A stretch of 45,404 nucleotides of DNA from Allgaiera indica (GCF_900106675.1 NZ_FNOB01000028.1:1-45404); one strand, 5' to 3'; shown: positions 11,383-20,748, counted from the first letter of the stretch. The notes: generated by a model not told the origin, from the sequence alone. A program made the numbers and translations.

Positions 11383-12252
11383 TCACTGCTTGTGCTTATC
11401 CTCGAACTCGAAGCCATATTCGTAGGATCGAAGCGGCTCCGGGCTCAAGTCATATGTCGCGCGGCGCAGGAAATCCATCATCTGTTTGGCATCGGATTTC
11501 AGCGGCGCCAGCGCCGCGGCCGGGATCGGATCACCGATCGCCACCCGCACCGCGCCCCCCACCCGGGCGCGGAATTCCTTGATCAGCAGCGCCACCCGCA
11601 GCGTCGGATGCAGGTGGCTCATCAATTGGAACAGGCGCGAATTGTGGCCCTCGAAGAACACCGGCACCACCGTCGCGCCCGACCGCGCGATCATCTTGGC
11701 GGTGAAATTGCGCCAGCCCGGATCCATCGGCCGCCCGAAGGGCCGCGCCGCGGTGGACACCGTGCCACCAGGGAATACCCCGATCGCGCCGCCCTGGGCC
11801 AGATAGGCCAGCGCCTCGGCCCGTGTGCGCAGGTTCAGCGCCACCGCCTCCTTGGTTTCATCGAACGAGATCGGCAGGATGATGCGGTTCAATTCCTCGG
11901 CACGCTTGAAGACATTGTGCGCCAGAATGCGGAAATCGCCGCGCGCGCGGTCCAGAAGCAGCCCCAGCATCAGCCCGTCGAGAATGCCGTAGGGATGGTT
12001 CGACACCACAACCAGGGGCCCGGTGGCGGGGATGTTTTGCAGCGCGCCCGCCGTCACCTGCAGCCGCAGGCGGTAGCGCGCCGCCATCACCTCCCAGAAA
12101 CTGCGGCCCTCGGCCACCTCGCGCTCATATCCCTTGGCGCGGCGGATCAGGCCGATCCGGCCGGTCGAATTCTCGATCGCGCGGATCAAGGCCCGGCCCG
12201 AGCGGGACCTGGCCGAATGGGAATAGCTGATCTCTCGGGTGGCCTGCGGCAT
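11383..12252 (-). CDS. PlsC-like lysophospholipid acyltransferase
   Basis: A 289-residue membrane-associated glycerophospholipid-type acyltransferase. Motif I appears as NHPYGILDG (residues 85-93; histidine 86, aspartate 92), in the form typical of the subgroup that includes ornithine-lipid and hemolysin-type acyltransferases, and motif III as FPGGTVS (160-166) in place of the usual FPEGTR. The likely role is transfer of an acyl chain to a lyso-lipid; the acceptor (lysophosphatidate or lyso-ornithine lipid) is not decided by the sequence. An AAGAGA ribosome site precedes ATG 12252. It is the first gene of a possible acyltransferase-murI-ccmE run. Confidence 0.85.
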   Translation of the reverse strand: MPQATREISYSHSARSRSGRALIRAIENSTGRIGLIRRAKGYEREVAEGRSFWEVMAARYRLRLQVTAGALQNIPATGPLVVVSNHPYGILDGLMLGLLLDRARGDFRILAHNVFKRAEELNRIILPISFDETKEAVALNLRTRAEALAYLAQGGAIGVFPGGTVSTAARPFGRPMDPGWRNFTAKMIARSGATVVPVFFEGHNSRLFQLMSHLHPTLRVALLIKEFRARVGGAVRVAIGDPIPAAALAPLKSDAKQMMDFLRRATYDLSPEPLRSYEYGFEFEDKHKQ

Positions 12253-12367
12253 CTGGGGTCTCTTCGGCGGGTCCGGTCAAGCGGAACTGGCATGAAATCG
12301 GGGCGCGTATAGCCGCGCGCGCCCCGAATCTCATCCGAAAAGATCACGGATTGTTGACGCCCCGCGC

Positions 12368-15300
12368 TTATTCCGCCGCGTGTTGCATCCCCGCCGCGCC
12401 CTTGCGGAAACGGGTAAGCATCTGCTCGCGCAGCTTCGCCACCTTCTCGGCGTTGGCGGCCTTGACTGGACCGAAGCCCCGCACCTTCAGCGGCAGTTCC
12501 GCGATCTGAACCGCGACCTCCAGGTTCTCGGCCGTCAGGTCGCGCAGCACCTCGTCCATGTCGGCCTCGTAGGCCTTGATCGCGTCGCGTTCGGCGCGGC
12601 GCTCGGCCGAACGCCCGAAGGGATCGAGCGGTGTCCCGCGCAGGCCCTTCATCTTCGCCATTACCGCGAACCAGCGCAGCATCCCCGGCCCGTAGGTCTT
12701 CTTCAGCGGGCGGCCGTCGGGGCCGTCCTTCGACAGAAGCGGAGGGGCCAGATGGAAGGACATCCTGAAATCGCCCTCGAACTCTTCGCGCGCCCTGGCG
12801 GCGGTTTCCAGATGCAGGCGCGCGACCTCATATTCGTCCTTGTAGGCCAGGGCCTTGTGATAGCCCTTGGCGACCGCCTCCTTCAGGCGGGCGTCGCCGA
12901 TGCCGTCGACAAGCTTGCGGTAGCGCCGGGCCAGCCGCTTGCCCTGATACCTGGTCAGATGCTCGGCCCGGAAGGCGATCTTCTCTTCCAGGCTTTTCGG
13001 CAGGGCGATCACCTCGGGGGTGATCACCTTCTCGGCCTGGTCGGGATGAAGCGCCGCCCAGCGGCCCAGCTCGAACGCGCGCTTGTTGGCGTCCACCGCG
13101 GCGCCGTTCAGCGCAATCGCGGTCAGAATCGCGTCATGGCCGATCGGGATCAGGCCCATCTGCCAGGCGGCGCCGAACACCATCATGTTGGAATAGATCG
13201 AGTCGCCCATCAGCGCGCGGGCCAGTTCGGTCGCGTCGAACAGGCCCAGACGATCCTTCAGCCGCGCTTCAAGAGCAAGCTCCAACCTATCGGAAGGAAT
13301 ACGGAATTCCGTGTTTCGGGTGAATTCCCCGGTGACGATGTCGTGGCTGTTCACCACCGCGCCGGTGCGGCCCGTGGTCATCAGGCCCAGGGTCTTGGCC
13401 CCCGCCGTCACCACCAGATCGCCGCCGATCACCGCGTCGGCCTCGCCCACGGCCACACGGATCGCGCTGATATCCTCGGGGCGGTTGGCGATGCGGCAAT
13501 GGATATGCACCGCGCCGCCCTTCTGCGCCAGGCCCGCCATCTCCATCATGCCGGCACCCTTGCCGTCGACATGGGCGGCCATCGCCATGATCGCGCCCAC
13601 CGTCACAACACCGGTGCCGCCGACGCCGGTGATCACCACGTTATGGGTGCCGTTGATCGCGGGCAGTTCCGGCATCGGCAGATGCGGAATGTCGACCTCG
13701 ACCGTCGCCGCCTTCTTCACCTTCGCCCCTTCGAGGGTGACAAACGACGGGCAAAACCCTTTCAGGCAAGAGAAATCCTTGTTGCACGACGATTGGTCGA
13801 TGGCCCGCTTGCGGCCCAGTTCGGTTTCCACCGGCACGATCGAGACGCAGTTCGACTGCACCCCGCAATCGCCGCAGCCCTCGCAGACATCGGTGTTGAT
13901 GAATACCCGCTTGTCGGGGTCGGGGAACTTGCCGCGCTTGCGGCGGCGGCGTTTCTCGGCGGCGCAGGTCTGGATGTAAACAATGGCCGATACGCCCCTG
14001 ATCTTGCTGAATTTCTCTTGCACGGGCATGAGTTCCGCGCGCTCGTGCGTCTCGACGCCCGCGGGGAATTTCTTCAGATCGACCTCTTCCTTCTCGTCAT
14101 AGACCACGGCGATGTGATTGACCCCCATCGCCTGGATCTCGCGCACGATGCGGTCGGCGGACAGATCGCCCTCGTTGGTCTGGCCTCCGGTCATCGCGAC
14201 GGCGTCGTTGTAAAGGATCTTGTAGGTGATGTTGGTGCCCGCCGCGACGGCGGCGCGGATCGCCAGGATACCGGAATGGTTGTAGGTGCCATCGCCAAGG
14301 TTCTGGAACACATGATCGCGCGTCGAGAACAGCGATTCCCCGATCCAGTTCGCCCCCTCGCCGCCCATCTGGGTGAAGCCCATGGTCGAACGGTCCATCC
14401 ACTGCACCATGTAGTGGCAGCCGATGCCTGCATAGGCACGCGACCCTTCGGGCACCTTGGTCGAGGTATTGTGCGGACAGCCCGAGCAGAAGTACGGCAG
14501 ACGCGCCGCCAGATCCTGGGCGTTGTCGGCCTTGCGGGCGTCTTCCAGCTTGGTCATCGCGGCGCGGATACGGTCGGTGCCGCGATCTTCCTCGATGAAG
14601 ATCTCGCCCAGCTTCTCGGCGATCATGATCGGGTCCAGCGCATAGCGCGTGGGGAACAGTTCGACCTGACGGCCGTGTTCCCAGCTGTCGCCCTTGTGCC
14701 AGCCATAGACGCGGCGACCGTTCCGGTCATCGAACAGCGTTTCCTTGACCTGCACCTCGATCAGCTTGCGCTTCTCCTCGACCACGATCACCAGATCGAG
14801 GCCCTCGGCCCATTCGTGGAAGCTTTCCATGTCCAGCGGGAAGGTCTGCGCGACCTTGTAGGTGGTGATGCCCAGACGCTCGGCCTCGGCCGCGTCTATG
14901 CCCAGCAGCGCCAGCGCGTGCTGCAGGTCGAGCCAGTTCTTGCCCGCCGCCACAAGGCCGATCTTCGCGCCCGGCCTGCCCCAGACACGCTTGTCGATTC
15001 TGTTCGCGCGGGCAAAGGCTTCGGCAGCGAACCTCTTGTAGTCGATCATCCGCGCTTCCTGCAGCACCGGCGTGTCGACCATGCGGATGTTGAGGCCCCC
15101 CATCGGCATCTTGAAATCCGGCGTGACGAAGCTTTGGCGGAACGGGTCGCCATCGACCACCGCGGTGGCCTCGATCGTGTCCTTCATGGTCTTCAGGCCG
15201 ACCCAGACACCGGCAAAGCGGCTAAGCGCCCAGCCGTAGATCCCCAGATCCAGGATCTCCTGCACGCCTGCCGGGCTGACCACCGGCATATAGGCATCGA

Positions 15301-15790
15301 CCATGGCCCAGTCGGACTGATGCAGCGTGGTCGAGCTTTCGCCGGTGTGGTCGTCGCCCATCGCCATCAGCACGCCGCCGTTGGGCGAGGTGCCGGCCAT
15401 GTTGGCGTGGCGCATCACGTCGCCCGAGCGGTCCACCCCCGGCCCCTTGCCGTACCACAGCGCGAAGACGCCGTCATACTGGCCCTCGCCGCGCAGTTCG
15501 GCCTGCTGGCTGCCCCAGATCGCGGTGGCGGCGAGATCCTCGTTCAGTCCGGGCTGAAAACGGATATCGTTCTCGACCAGCAGCTTCTCGGCCCGGCCCA
15601 TCTGCAGATCGACCGCGCCCAGCGGCGATCCGCGGTAGCCGGTGACATAGCCCGCCGTGTTCAGCCCCGCCTTCGCGTCGCGGGCCTTCTGCATCAGCAT
15701 CAGCCGCACCAGCGCCTGGGTCCCGTTCAGCAGTACCGGGGATTTCGTCAGGTCAAAACGATCCGAGAGTTTCACATCCTGCTTGCCCAT
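12368..15790 (-). CDS. Indolepyruvate:ferredoxin oxidoreductase, single-chain
   Basis: A 1140-residue fused 2-oxoacid:ferredoxin oxidoreductase that oxidatively decarboxylates aryl-pyruvates from aromatic amino acid breakdown to acyl-CoA, reducing ferredoxin. Order: N-terminal pyrimidine-binding domain (MGRAEKLL, GYRGSPLGAVD); cysteine cluster CSGCPHNT near 434; TPP-binding domain (GIGCHYMVQWMD, GGEGANWIGES, about 450-490); cysteine-rich ferredoxin-like segment CEGCGDC near 634 with a further CNKDFSCLKGFC; gamma (POR) domain GVGGTGVVTVG near 722; and a C-terminal region resembling DUF6537. ATG 15790 is preceded by GGGAGGT. It is divergent from a LysR regulator with a palindromic site in between, suggesting regulated amino-acid catabolism. 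Confidence 0.92.
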   Translation of the reverse strand: MGKQDVKLSDRFDLTKSPVLLNGTQALVRLMLMQKARDAKAGLNTAGYVTGYRGSPLGAVDLQMGRAEKLLVENDIRFQPGLNEDLAATAIWGSQQAELRGEGQYDGVFALWYGKGPGVDRSGDVMRHANMAGTSPNGGVLMAMGDDHTGESSTTLHQSDWAMVDAYMPVVSPAGVQEILDLGIYGWALSRFAGVWVGLKTMKDTIEATAVVDGDPFRQSFVTPDFKMPMGGLNIRMVDTPVLQEARMIDYKRFAAEAFARANRIDKRVWGRPGAKIGLVAAGKNWLDLQHALALLGIDAAEAERLGITTYKVAQTFPLDMESFHEWAEGLDLVIVVEEKRKLIEVQVKETLFDDRNGRRVYGWHKGDSWEHGRQVELFPTRYALDPIMIAEKLGEIFIEEDRGTDRIRAAMTKLEDARKADNAQDLAARLPYFCSGCPHNTSTKVPEGSRAYAGIGCHYMVQWMDRSTMGFTQMGGEGANWIGESLFSTRDHVFQNLGDGTYNHSGILAIRAAVAAGTNITYKILYNDAVAMTGGQTNEGDLSADRIVREIQAMGVNHIAVVYDEKEEVDLKKFPAGVETHERAELMPVQEKFSKIRGVSAIVYIQTCAAEKRRRRKRGKFPDPDKRVFINTDVCEGCGDCGVQSNCVSIVPVETELGRKRAIDQSSCNKDFSCLKGFCPSFVTLEGAKVKKAATVEVDIPHLPMPELPAINGTHNVVITGVGGTGVVTVGAIMAMAAHVDGKGAGMMEMAGLAQKGGAVHIHCRIANRPEDISAIRVAVGEADAVIGGDLVVTAGAKTLGLMTTGRTGAVVNSHDIVTGEFTRNTEFRIPSDRLELALEARLKDRLGLFDATELARALMGDSIYSNMMVFGAAWQMGLIPIGHDAILTAIALNGAAVDANKRAFELGRWAALHPDQAEKVITPEVIALPKSLEEKIAFRAEHLTRYQGKRLARRYRKLVDGIGDARLKEAVAKGYHKALAYKDEYEVARLHLETAARAREEFEGDFRMSFHLAPPLLSKDGPDGRPLKKTYGPGMLRWFAVMAKMKGLRGTPLDPFGRSAERRAERDAIKAYEADMDEVLRDLTAENLEVAVQIAELPLKVRGFGPVKAANAEKVAKLREQMLTRFRKGAAGMQHAAE

Positions 15791-15828
15791 GAAGCACCTC
15801 CCATGCCCACTACGCATTCGCGTCATTA

Positions 15829-15849
15829 TAGGTCACAAATCCTGACCTA
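15829..15849. promoter_or_regulatory. Palindromic operator candidate in divergent promoter
   Basis: TAGGTCA (15829-15835), a 7-base spacer, and TGACCTA (15843-15849) form a perfect interrupted palindrome in the 158-bp A/T-richer interval between the divergent indolepyruvate oxidoreductase and LysR genes. LysR regulators typically bind interrupted dyads containing T-N11-A in such positions; a GntR-type protein could also recognise a dyad of this form. It lies about 40 bases upstream of the oxidoreductase start. Confidence 0.6.
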
Positions 15850-15948
15850 CAAAGCGAATATTCGAGCCATGCATCTATTGCAAGGCTGGTCTGCAACCTT
15901 ATAACAGCCGCAAAGCAAACGGCCCTTGGGCCTAAAGATGGTTTCATC

Positions 15949-16860
15949 ATGGACTGGGACAAGCTCAGAATCTTTCACGCGGTGGCCGACGCGGGCAGCC
16001 TGACCCATGCGGGAGAGGCCCTGCATCTGTCGCAATCCGCCGTGTCGCGCCAGATTCGCGCGCTGGAGGAAAGCCTGAACACCACCCTGTTCCACCGCCA
16101 CGCACGGGGGCTGATTCTCACCGAACAGGGGGAATTGCTGTTCGACGCGACGACCGCGATGGTCAAGCGGCTCGATGCGGCCTCGGCCCGGATCCGCGAC
16201 GCCGAGGACGAGGTGTTCGGCGAATTGCGCGTCACCACCACGATCGGCTTCGGCACGCTGTGGCTCGCGCCGCGCCTGTCGACGCTGTATGAGCGCTACC
16301 CCGACCTCAAGATCGACCTGATGCTGGAAGAGCGGGTGCTGGATCTGCCGATGCGCGAGGCCGACGTGGCGATCCGCATGAAGGAACCCAGCCAGGCCGA
16401 CCTCATCCGCAAGCGGCTGATGAACATCCGCATGCGGCTTTACGCGTCGCGGAACTATCTGGCCGCGCGCGGCACGCCCGAGAAGCTGGAGGATCTCAGC
16501 CAGCACCGGCTGATCTGCCAGAACACCCAGGCCAGCCAGGTCGCGGCGGGGGCGGCGCTGGTGCAGACCTTGCTGGCCTATGACGTGCCCTCGACTCTGA
16601 CGGTCAACAACTATTTCGGCGTCCTGCAAGGCGTGCTCAGCGATCTGGGCGTCGGCGTGCTGCCCGATTACCTGACCCATGACTTCCCCAACCTGGTGCG
16701 GGTGCTGCCGGATGTGGAATCGGGCGAGGTGCCGGTCTTTCTGGCCTATCCGGAAGAGCTGCGCCATTCCAAGCGCATCGCCGCCTTCCGCGATTTCGTC
16801 ACCGAAGAGATCTTCGCCTACCGCAAGCACCAGCAGGAGCGAAACGAAAACGCAGCCTGA
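15949..16860 (+). CDS. LysR-family transcriptional regulator
   Basis: A 303-residue LysR-type regulator. Residues 1-60 form the winged helix-turn-helix (DKLRIFHAVADAGSLTHAGEALHLSQSAVSRQIRALEE, shown in part: SQSAVSRQI recognition helix); the rest is the periplasmic-binding-like effector domain (GFGTLWLAPRLSTLYERYPDL). It is divergent from the indolepyruvate oxidoreductase gene, and the palindrome at 15829-15849 is a plausible binding site, so control of that gene and itself is inferred. The effector is unknown; an aromatic keto or amino acid would fit the context. Confidence 0.88.
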   Translation: MDWDKLRIFHAVADAGSLTHAGEALHLSQSAVSRQIRALEESLNTTLFHRHARGLILTEQGELLFDATTAMVKRLDAASARIRDAEDEVFGELRVTTTIGFGTLWLAPRLSTLYERYPDLKIDLMLEERVLDLPMREADVAIRMKEPSQADLIRKRLMNIRMRLYASRNYLAARGTPEKLEDLSQHRLICQNTQASQVAAGAALVQTLLAYDVPSTLTVNNYFGVLQGVLSDLGVGVLPDYLTHDFPNLVRVLPDVESGEVPVFLAYPEELRHSKRIAAFRDFVTEEIFAYRKHQQERNENAA

Positions 16861-16955
16861 AGGTCACGCCCTCCCTGCCGGCACCGCGCCGGGGGCCCAC
16901 CCACAGCCCCAAGTGGGATATTCCCGTCAACGCGAAAGCTGGGGATCTAGTGTCG

Positions 16956-16979
16956 CTTTCATTGTTCCGCAAATACGCG
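16956..16979 (-). repeat. Dispersed GTATTTG motif, copy A
   Basis: On the minus strand this reads CGCGTATTTGCGGAACAATG and continues AAAG. It matches 36335-36358 at 23 of 24 positions. It belongs to a loose family of short motifs found next to 3' ends of genes in this window. Confidence 0.6.
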
Positions 16980-17128
16980 CAGCAGCACACATACGCGGGC
17001 GCGCTGGGGGGCGAAGCCTGCGCCGAAACCATAACACGATCGCGGCGTTGGCAACCAGCATCCCACCTGGGGAATGAGATATGCGCGCAACACATGGCAG
17101 CCATGCTGCACCTGCGGCATGTTTCTCC

Positions 17129-17157
17129 TTGATTGGCGCGGCCTCAATCCCTAGATC
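17129..17157 (+). promoter_or_regulatory. Possible promoter for small RNA
   Basis: TTGATT (17129-17134), a 17-base spacer, and TAGATC (17152-17157) resemble a sigma-70 promoter, although the -10 matches consensus at only three positions. It would start a transcript near 17164 that ends at the terminator at 17242. Confidence 0.35.
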
Positions 17158-17163
17158 CAATCT

Positions 17164-17242
17164 CGAAGGCGGGGCAGAGAGATCCGCAACGCCTTTTACC
17201 TCCCTGTTGGACTTTGGCCGAGCTTTGCTCGGCCTTTTTTTT
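17164..17242 (+). ncRNA. Candidate small RNA (about 80 nt)
   Basis: A short, non-coding-looking unit: a stem AAGGCG (17166-17171)/CGCCTT (17190-17195), a single-stranded linker containing ACCTCCC (17198-17204), and a perfect terminator hairpin. This layout, two stems with an exposed CCUCCC-type anti-Shine-Dalgarno stretch, resembles small regulatory RNAs described in Rhodobacter and other alphaproteobacteria. The terminator is 355 bases past the nearest upstream gene and 230 before purL, so it does not obviously serve either. It could instead be the 3' UTR of the LysR mRNA. Confidence 0.45.
17216..17242 (+). terminator. Strong Rho-independent terminator
   Basis: GGCCGAGC (17216-17223), loop TTT, GCTCGGCC (17227-17234), followed by eight consecutive T residues (17235-17242). 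This is the best intrinsic terminator in the window. Confidence 0.92.
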
Positions 17243-17472
17243 GCCTCGGACGTGCTCTGCCCAGAAATAACGCGGGATTTGGGGCATCCGCCTGCGGATC
17301 GGGCAGGTTGGGCCGCCCCCGCCCCGCATGGCCGGTCCTCGCCGCGCCCGGCGCATCGGCGCCCAAACGATTGCCCCGCCCCCAAGAGGCGCGCTGGCCG
17401 CACGAAGGGGCGGATCGGGTCTTCCTTCCGCCGGACCTCGTGCCTAAAAGGGGCCAAATCCGGGAGAGTCGC

Positions 17473-19632
17473 ATGCAAGAGCCGCAGATCACCGAAGAGC
17501 TGATAACCGCCCACGGGCTGAAGCCCGACGAATACCAGCGCATCCTCGATCTGATCGGCCGCGCGCCGAGCTTCACCGAACTGGGCATCTTCAGCGCGAT
17601 GTGGAACGAACATTGTTCCTACAAGTCGTCGAAGAAATGGCTGCGCACCCTGCCCACCACCGGGCCTCAGGTGATCTGCGGCCCGGGCGAGAACGCAGGC
17701 GTGGTCGATATCGGCGACGGCCAGGCCGTGGTCTTCAAGATGGAAAGCCACAACCACCCCTCTTACATCGAGCCGCATCAGGGCGCCGCCACCGGCGTCG
17801 GCGGCATCCTGCGCGACGTCTTCACCATGGGCGCGCGGCCGATCGCGGCGATGGACAGCCTGTCGTTCGGCGCGCCCAGCCATCCCAAGACGGCGCATCT
17901 GGTAAAGGGCGTGGTCGAGGGCGTGGGTTCCTACGGCAATTGCTTCGGCGTGCCGAACGTGGGCGGCGAAGTGCGCTTTCACCCCGCCTATAACGGCAAT
18001 TGCCTGGTCAACGCCTTCGCCGCCGGTCTGGCCGATGCCGACAGGATCTTCTATTCCGCCGCCTCGGGCGTCGGCATGCCGGTGGTCTATCTGGGCGCCA
18101 AGACCGGCCGCGACGGCGTCGGCGGCGCGACCATGGCCAGCGCCGAATTCGACGACACGATCGAGGAAAAGCGCCCCACCGTGCAGGTCGGCGACCCGTT
18201 CACCGAAAAGCGCCTGCTGGAAGCCTGCCTGGAACTGATGGCCTCTGGCGCGGTCATCTCGATCCAGGACATGGGTGCGGCGGGGCTGACCTGTTCGGCC
18301 GTCGAGATGGGCGACAAGGGCGGCCTTGGCATCCGGCTGGAGCTGGACCGCGTGCCCTGCCGCGAGCCGGGCATGAGCGCCTACGAGATGATGCTGTCGG
18401 AAAGCCAGGAGCGGATGCTCATGGTGCTGAAACCCGAGCGCGAGGCCGAGGCCAAGGCGATCTTCGACAAGTGGGATCTGGATTTCGCCATCGTGGGCGA
18501 GACCATCGCCGAGGACCGTTTCCTGATCATCCACGGCAACGAGACCAAGGCCGACCTGCCCCTGAAGGCACTGTCGGGCACCGCGCCGGAATACGATCGC
18601 CCCTGGGTCGAGACCCCGGCCGCCGAAGAACTGGGCCCCGTCCCCGCCGTCGATCCGATCGACGGGCTGAAGGCGCTGATCGGCAGCCCGAACTATGCCC
18701 ACAAGGCCTGGGTGTGGGAGCAATACGATACCTCCGTCATGGCCGACACGGTGCGCGCGCCGGGTCTGGGCGCGGGCGTGGTGCGGGTGCACGGCTCGGG
18801 CAAGGCGCTGGCCTTCACCTCGGACGTGACGCCGCGCTATGTGAAGGCCAACCCCCATGAGGGCGGCAAGCAGGCGGTGGCCGAGGCCTATCGCAACCTC
18901 ATCGCCTGCGGCGCGCGCCCGCTGGCCGCGACCGACAACCTGAATTTCGGCAATCCCGAGAAGCCCGAGATCATGGGCCAGCTCGTCGGCGCGATCAAAG
19001 GCATCGGCGCGGCCTGTTCGGCGCTCGACATGCCGATCGTGTCGGGCAACGTCAGCCTTTACAACGAGACCGACGGGATGGGCATCCTGCCGACGCCGAC
19101 GATCGGCGCGGTGGGCCTTCTGGAAAGCCTCGACGACCTGATCGCGGGCCAGCCGGCCGAAGGCGATCTGGCGGTGCTGATCGGCCCGCCGGGCCGGCAT
19201 CTGGGGCAATCGGCGCTGCTGGCCGAGGTGTTTCACCGCGAAGAGGGCGACGCCCCGGCGGTCGACCTGGAGGCCGAGCGCCGCAACGGCGAATTCATCC
19301 GCGCCAACCGCGCCCTGATCGGCGCCTGCACGGATCTGTCGGATGGCGGCCTTGCGCTTGCCGCCTTCGAGATGGCCGAGGCCGCCGGGCTGGGGCTGAC
19401 GCTGGACAGCGGCGACATGGCCGAGCTGTTCGGCGAGGATCAGGCGCGCTATCTGGTGGCGTGCTCCTTCGACCAGGCCGAGGCGCTGATGGTGGCGGCG
19501 GGCCAGGCGGGTGTCGAGGCCAGCAGCGTCGGCCGGTTCGGCGGCCCGGTGGTGCGGCTGGGCGCCGCCGAAGCGCCGCTGGAGGTGCTGAGCACGCTTT
19601 ACCGCGGCGCCTTCGCCGAGGCGGTGGCGTGA
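17473..19632 (+). CDS. purL: Phosphoribosylformylglycinamidine synthase subunit PurL
   Basis: Large (synthetase) subunit of the PurLQS enzyme; converts FGAR to FGAM with ATP and ammonia in purine synthesis. The 719-residue length is that of the small-type PurL which needs separate PurQ and PurS. Signatures include [15 protein letters not shown] near the N-terminus (ATP/substrate site), [29 protein letters not shown], and [18 protein letters not shown] near the C-terminus. GGGAGA precedes ATG 17473. The family's catalytic histidine lies in the NEHC segment. bolA and grxD follow on the same strand. Confidence 0.97.
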   Translation: MQEPQITEELITAHGLKPDEYQRILDLIGRAPSFTELGIFSAMWNEHCSYKSSKKWLRTLPTTGPQVICGPGENAGVVDIGDGQAVVFKMESHNHPSYIEPHQGAATGVGGILRDVFTMGARPIAAMDSLSFGAPSHPKTAHLVKGVVEGVGSYGNCFGVPNVGGEVRFHPAYNGNCLVNAFAAGLADADRIFYSAASGVGMPVVYLGAKTGRDGVGGATMASAEFDDTIEEKRPTVQVGDPFTEKRLLEACLELMASGAVISIQDMGAAGLTCSAVEMGDKGGLGIRLELDRVPCREPGMSAYEMMLSESQERMLMVLKPEREAEAKAIFDKWDLDFAIVGETIAEDRFLIIHGNETKADLPLKALSGTAPEYDRPWVETPAAEELGPVPAVDPIDGLKALIGSPNYAHKAWVWEQYDTSVMADTVRAPGLGAGVVRVHGSGKALAFTSDVTPRYVKANPHEGGKQAVAEAYRNLIACGARPLAATDNLNFGNPEKPEIMGQLVGAIKGIGAACSALDMPIVSGNVSLYNETDGMGILPTPTIGAVGLLESLDDLIAGQPAEGDLAVLIGPPGRHLGQSALLAEVFHREEGDAPAVDLEAERRNGEFIRANRALIGACTDLSDGGLALAAFEMAEAAGLGLTLDSGDMAELFGEDQARYLVACSFDQAEALMVAAGQAGVEASSVGRFGGPVVRLGAAEAPLEVLSTLYRGAFAEAVA

Positions 19633-19638
19633 CGGGCC

Positions 19639-19660
19639 GGGGGGCTGTCTGGCCCCCCTC
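19639..19660 (+). terminator. GC-rich hairpin after purL
   Basis: GGGGGGC (19639-19645) pairs with GCCCCCC (19652-19658) seven bases after the purL stop. There is no T run, so it may attenuate transcription or stabilise the mRNA end rather than terminate fully. Confidence 0.45.
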
Positions 19661-19683
19661 GCCCTTCGGACCCGCCCCCTCCC

Positions 19684-19707
19684 GAGGATATTTTCTTCAG
19701 AAAGAAG
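19684..19707 (+). repeat. Dispersed motif, divergent copy
   Basis: GAGGATATTTTCTTCAGAAA followed by GAAG resembles 29998-30020 (GGTATTTGAGCCAGAAAGAAG). It lies between purL and bolA, again close to a gene 3' end. Confidence 0.4.
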
Positions 19708-19786
19708 CGCGGGCCGGGCGGGTGCCTTGCTTGCAGACCACGGGCGCCCTAGATTTGGCGCAGGACATAGGAAGGACAGACAATTC

Positions 19787-20029
19787 ATGGCTATGGAAGC
19801 CCACGATATCGAGGCCCTGATCCGCGCCTCGTTTCCGCAGGCGAAGATCACGATCACAGATCTGGCCGGGGACGGCAATCATTGGGCGGCCGAGGTTGTG
19901 GATGAAAGTTTTCGCGGTATGAACCGTGTCCAGCAGCAACGTGCCGTCTATGCCAGCCTCAAGGGCAAGATGGACGGGGCGCATGGCGAATTGCACGCTC
20001 TGGCGCTGACCACCAAGGCGCCCGACTGA
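19787..20029 (+). CDS. BolA-family protein
   Basis: An 80-residue BolA protein: MEAHDIEALIRASFPQAKI, then a GDGNHWAAEVVDESFRGMNRVQQQR core and the C-terminal ELHALALTTK. The invariant C-terminal histidine (LHAL) that helps bind a [2Fe-2S] cluster with a monothiol glutaredoxin is present. The start ATG 19787 has GGAAGG eleven bases upstream; ATG 19793 is an alternative without a ribosome site. The adjacent grxD encodes its expected partner, so a role in Fe-S or iron signalling is inferred. Confidence 0.9.
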   Translation: MAMEAHDIEALIRASFPQAKITITDLAGDGNHWAAEVVDESFRGMNRVQQQRAVYASLKGKMDGAHGELHALALTTKAPD

Positions 20030-20075
20030 CAAGTGAAACCCGGGCCCGGCCCGGACGAACAGGAAAGGCTCTGAC

Positions 20076-20435
20076 ATGAGCGCGAAAGACCAGATTCAAA
20101 ACACGATCGAGGGCGCCGACGTGGTGCTGTTCATGAAGGGGACCAAAAGCATGCCGCAATGCGGCTTCTCCAGCCGCGTCGCGGGGGTGCTGAACTTCAT
20201 GGGGGTCGAGTTCACCGACGTGAACGTGCTGGCCGATCCCGAGATCCGCCAGGAGATCAAGGATTTCTCGGACTGGCCGACGATCCCGCAGCTTTATGTG
20301 AAGGGCGAATTCGTGGGCGGCTGCGACATCATCACCGAGATGACGCTGTCGGGCGAGCTGGATCAGCTGTTCGAGGCCAAGGGCGTGGCCTACAACAAGG
20401 AAGCCGCCGACAAGATCCGCGAAGCCAACGGCTGA
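20076..20435 (+). CDS. grxD: Monothiol glutaredoxin, Grx4 type
   Basis: A 119-residue monothiol glutaredoxin with active site CGFS (Cys29-Ser32) inside KGTKSMPQCGFS, plus the glutathione-binding WPTIPQLYVKGEFVGGCDI. Proteins of this class carry a glutathione-ligated [2Fe-2S] cluster and deliver it or sense iron together with BolA. GGAAAGG lies upstream of ATG 20076. It is 46 bases after bolA, in the same orientation, and is followed by a strong hairpin. Confidence 0.95.
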   Translation: MSAKDQIQNTIEGADVVLFMKGTKSMPQCGFSSRVAGVLNFMGVEFTDVNVLADPEIRQEIKDFSDWPTIPQLYVKGEFVGGCDIITEMTLSGELDQLFEAKGVAYNKEAADKIREANG

Positions 20436-20748
20436 TCGCGGCGGCTGTCCCGGCGTTTTGCAATAGGCCGCGTAGCGGTTGCGAAACGCCGGCATTTCCC
20501 TGCCGGTTGCGCGCGTGTACCGCGGCGCACGCAGGGGTATTTGCAAACCTGTCAAGATCCGCCGCAGCGCGCGAACCGATGGTTCCGCGGCTGCTGAGCC
20601 GTTGCGCACAGGCGGGCCGACGCGCGTACAGGTGTCAGGCGCGCCAGTGCCTTGCGCCGGGCGTGGCTTTACCGCGCCTTAAGGCCTCGGCCGCATGATC
20701 GCTGGGAATCGGCCCTGGGGGCCCCAGACATTGCCAGCGGAGCCGCCC
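20436..20748. other. Intergenic stretch between grxD and chemoreceptor
   Basis: About 310 bases. It starts with a large hairpin (20450-20492) and a smaller one (CCGGCA/TGCCGG, 20489-20506). The rest is GC-rich with no recognised promoter; no flagellar sigma-28 type sequence was seen. Confidence 0.5.
20450..20492 (+). terminator. Large hairpin after grxD
   Basis: CCGGCGTTTTGCAA (20450-20463) pairs with TTGCGAAACGCCGG (20479-20492), 14 pairs with one G-U wobble, around a 15-base loop that can itself pair partly. There is no T run behind it. It may act as a transcription end, an mRNA 3' stabiliser or a repeat-derived hairpin. Confidence 0.5.

Larger units (their letters stand above)
16861..17472. 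other. 612-bp intergenic region with sRNA candidate
   Basis: No protein gene is supported here. The first part holds a reverse-oriented copy of the dispersed GTATTTG motif (16956-16979). A promoter-like pair (17129-17157), a short folded transcript region and a strong terminator (17216-17242) follow. The remaining 230 bases before purL are GC-rich with a small hairpin (ATCCGC/GCGGAT around 17287-17300) and presumably contain the purL leader. Confidence 0.6.

Noticed and set aside
12380-15904. 1174-residue open frame opposite the indolepyruvate oxidoreductase
   Set aside because: Histidine/arginine/glycine-rich antisense shadow; the minus-strand gene has unmistakable TPP and Fe-S motifs.
16927-19878. 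983-residue minus-strand open frame opposite purL
   Set aside because: Antisense shadow of purL; composition and lack of motifs exclude a real protein.
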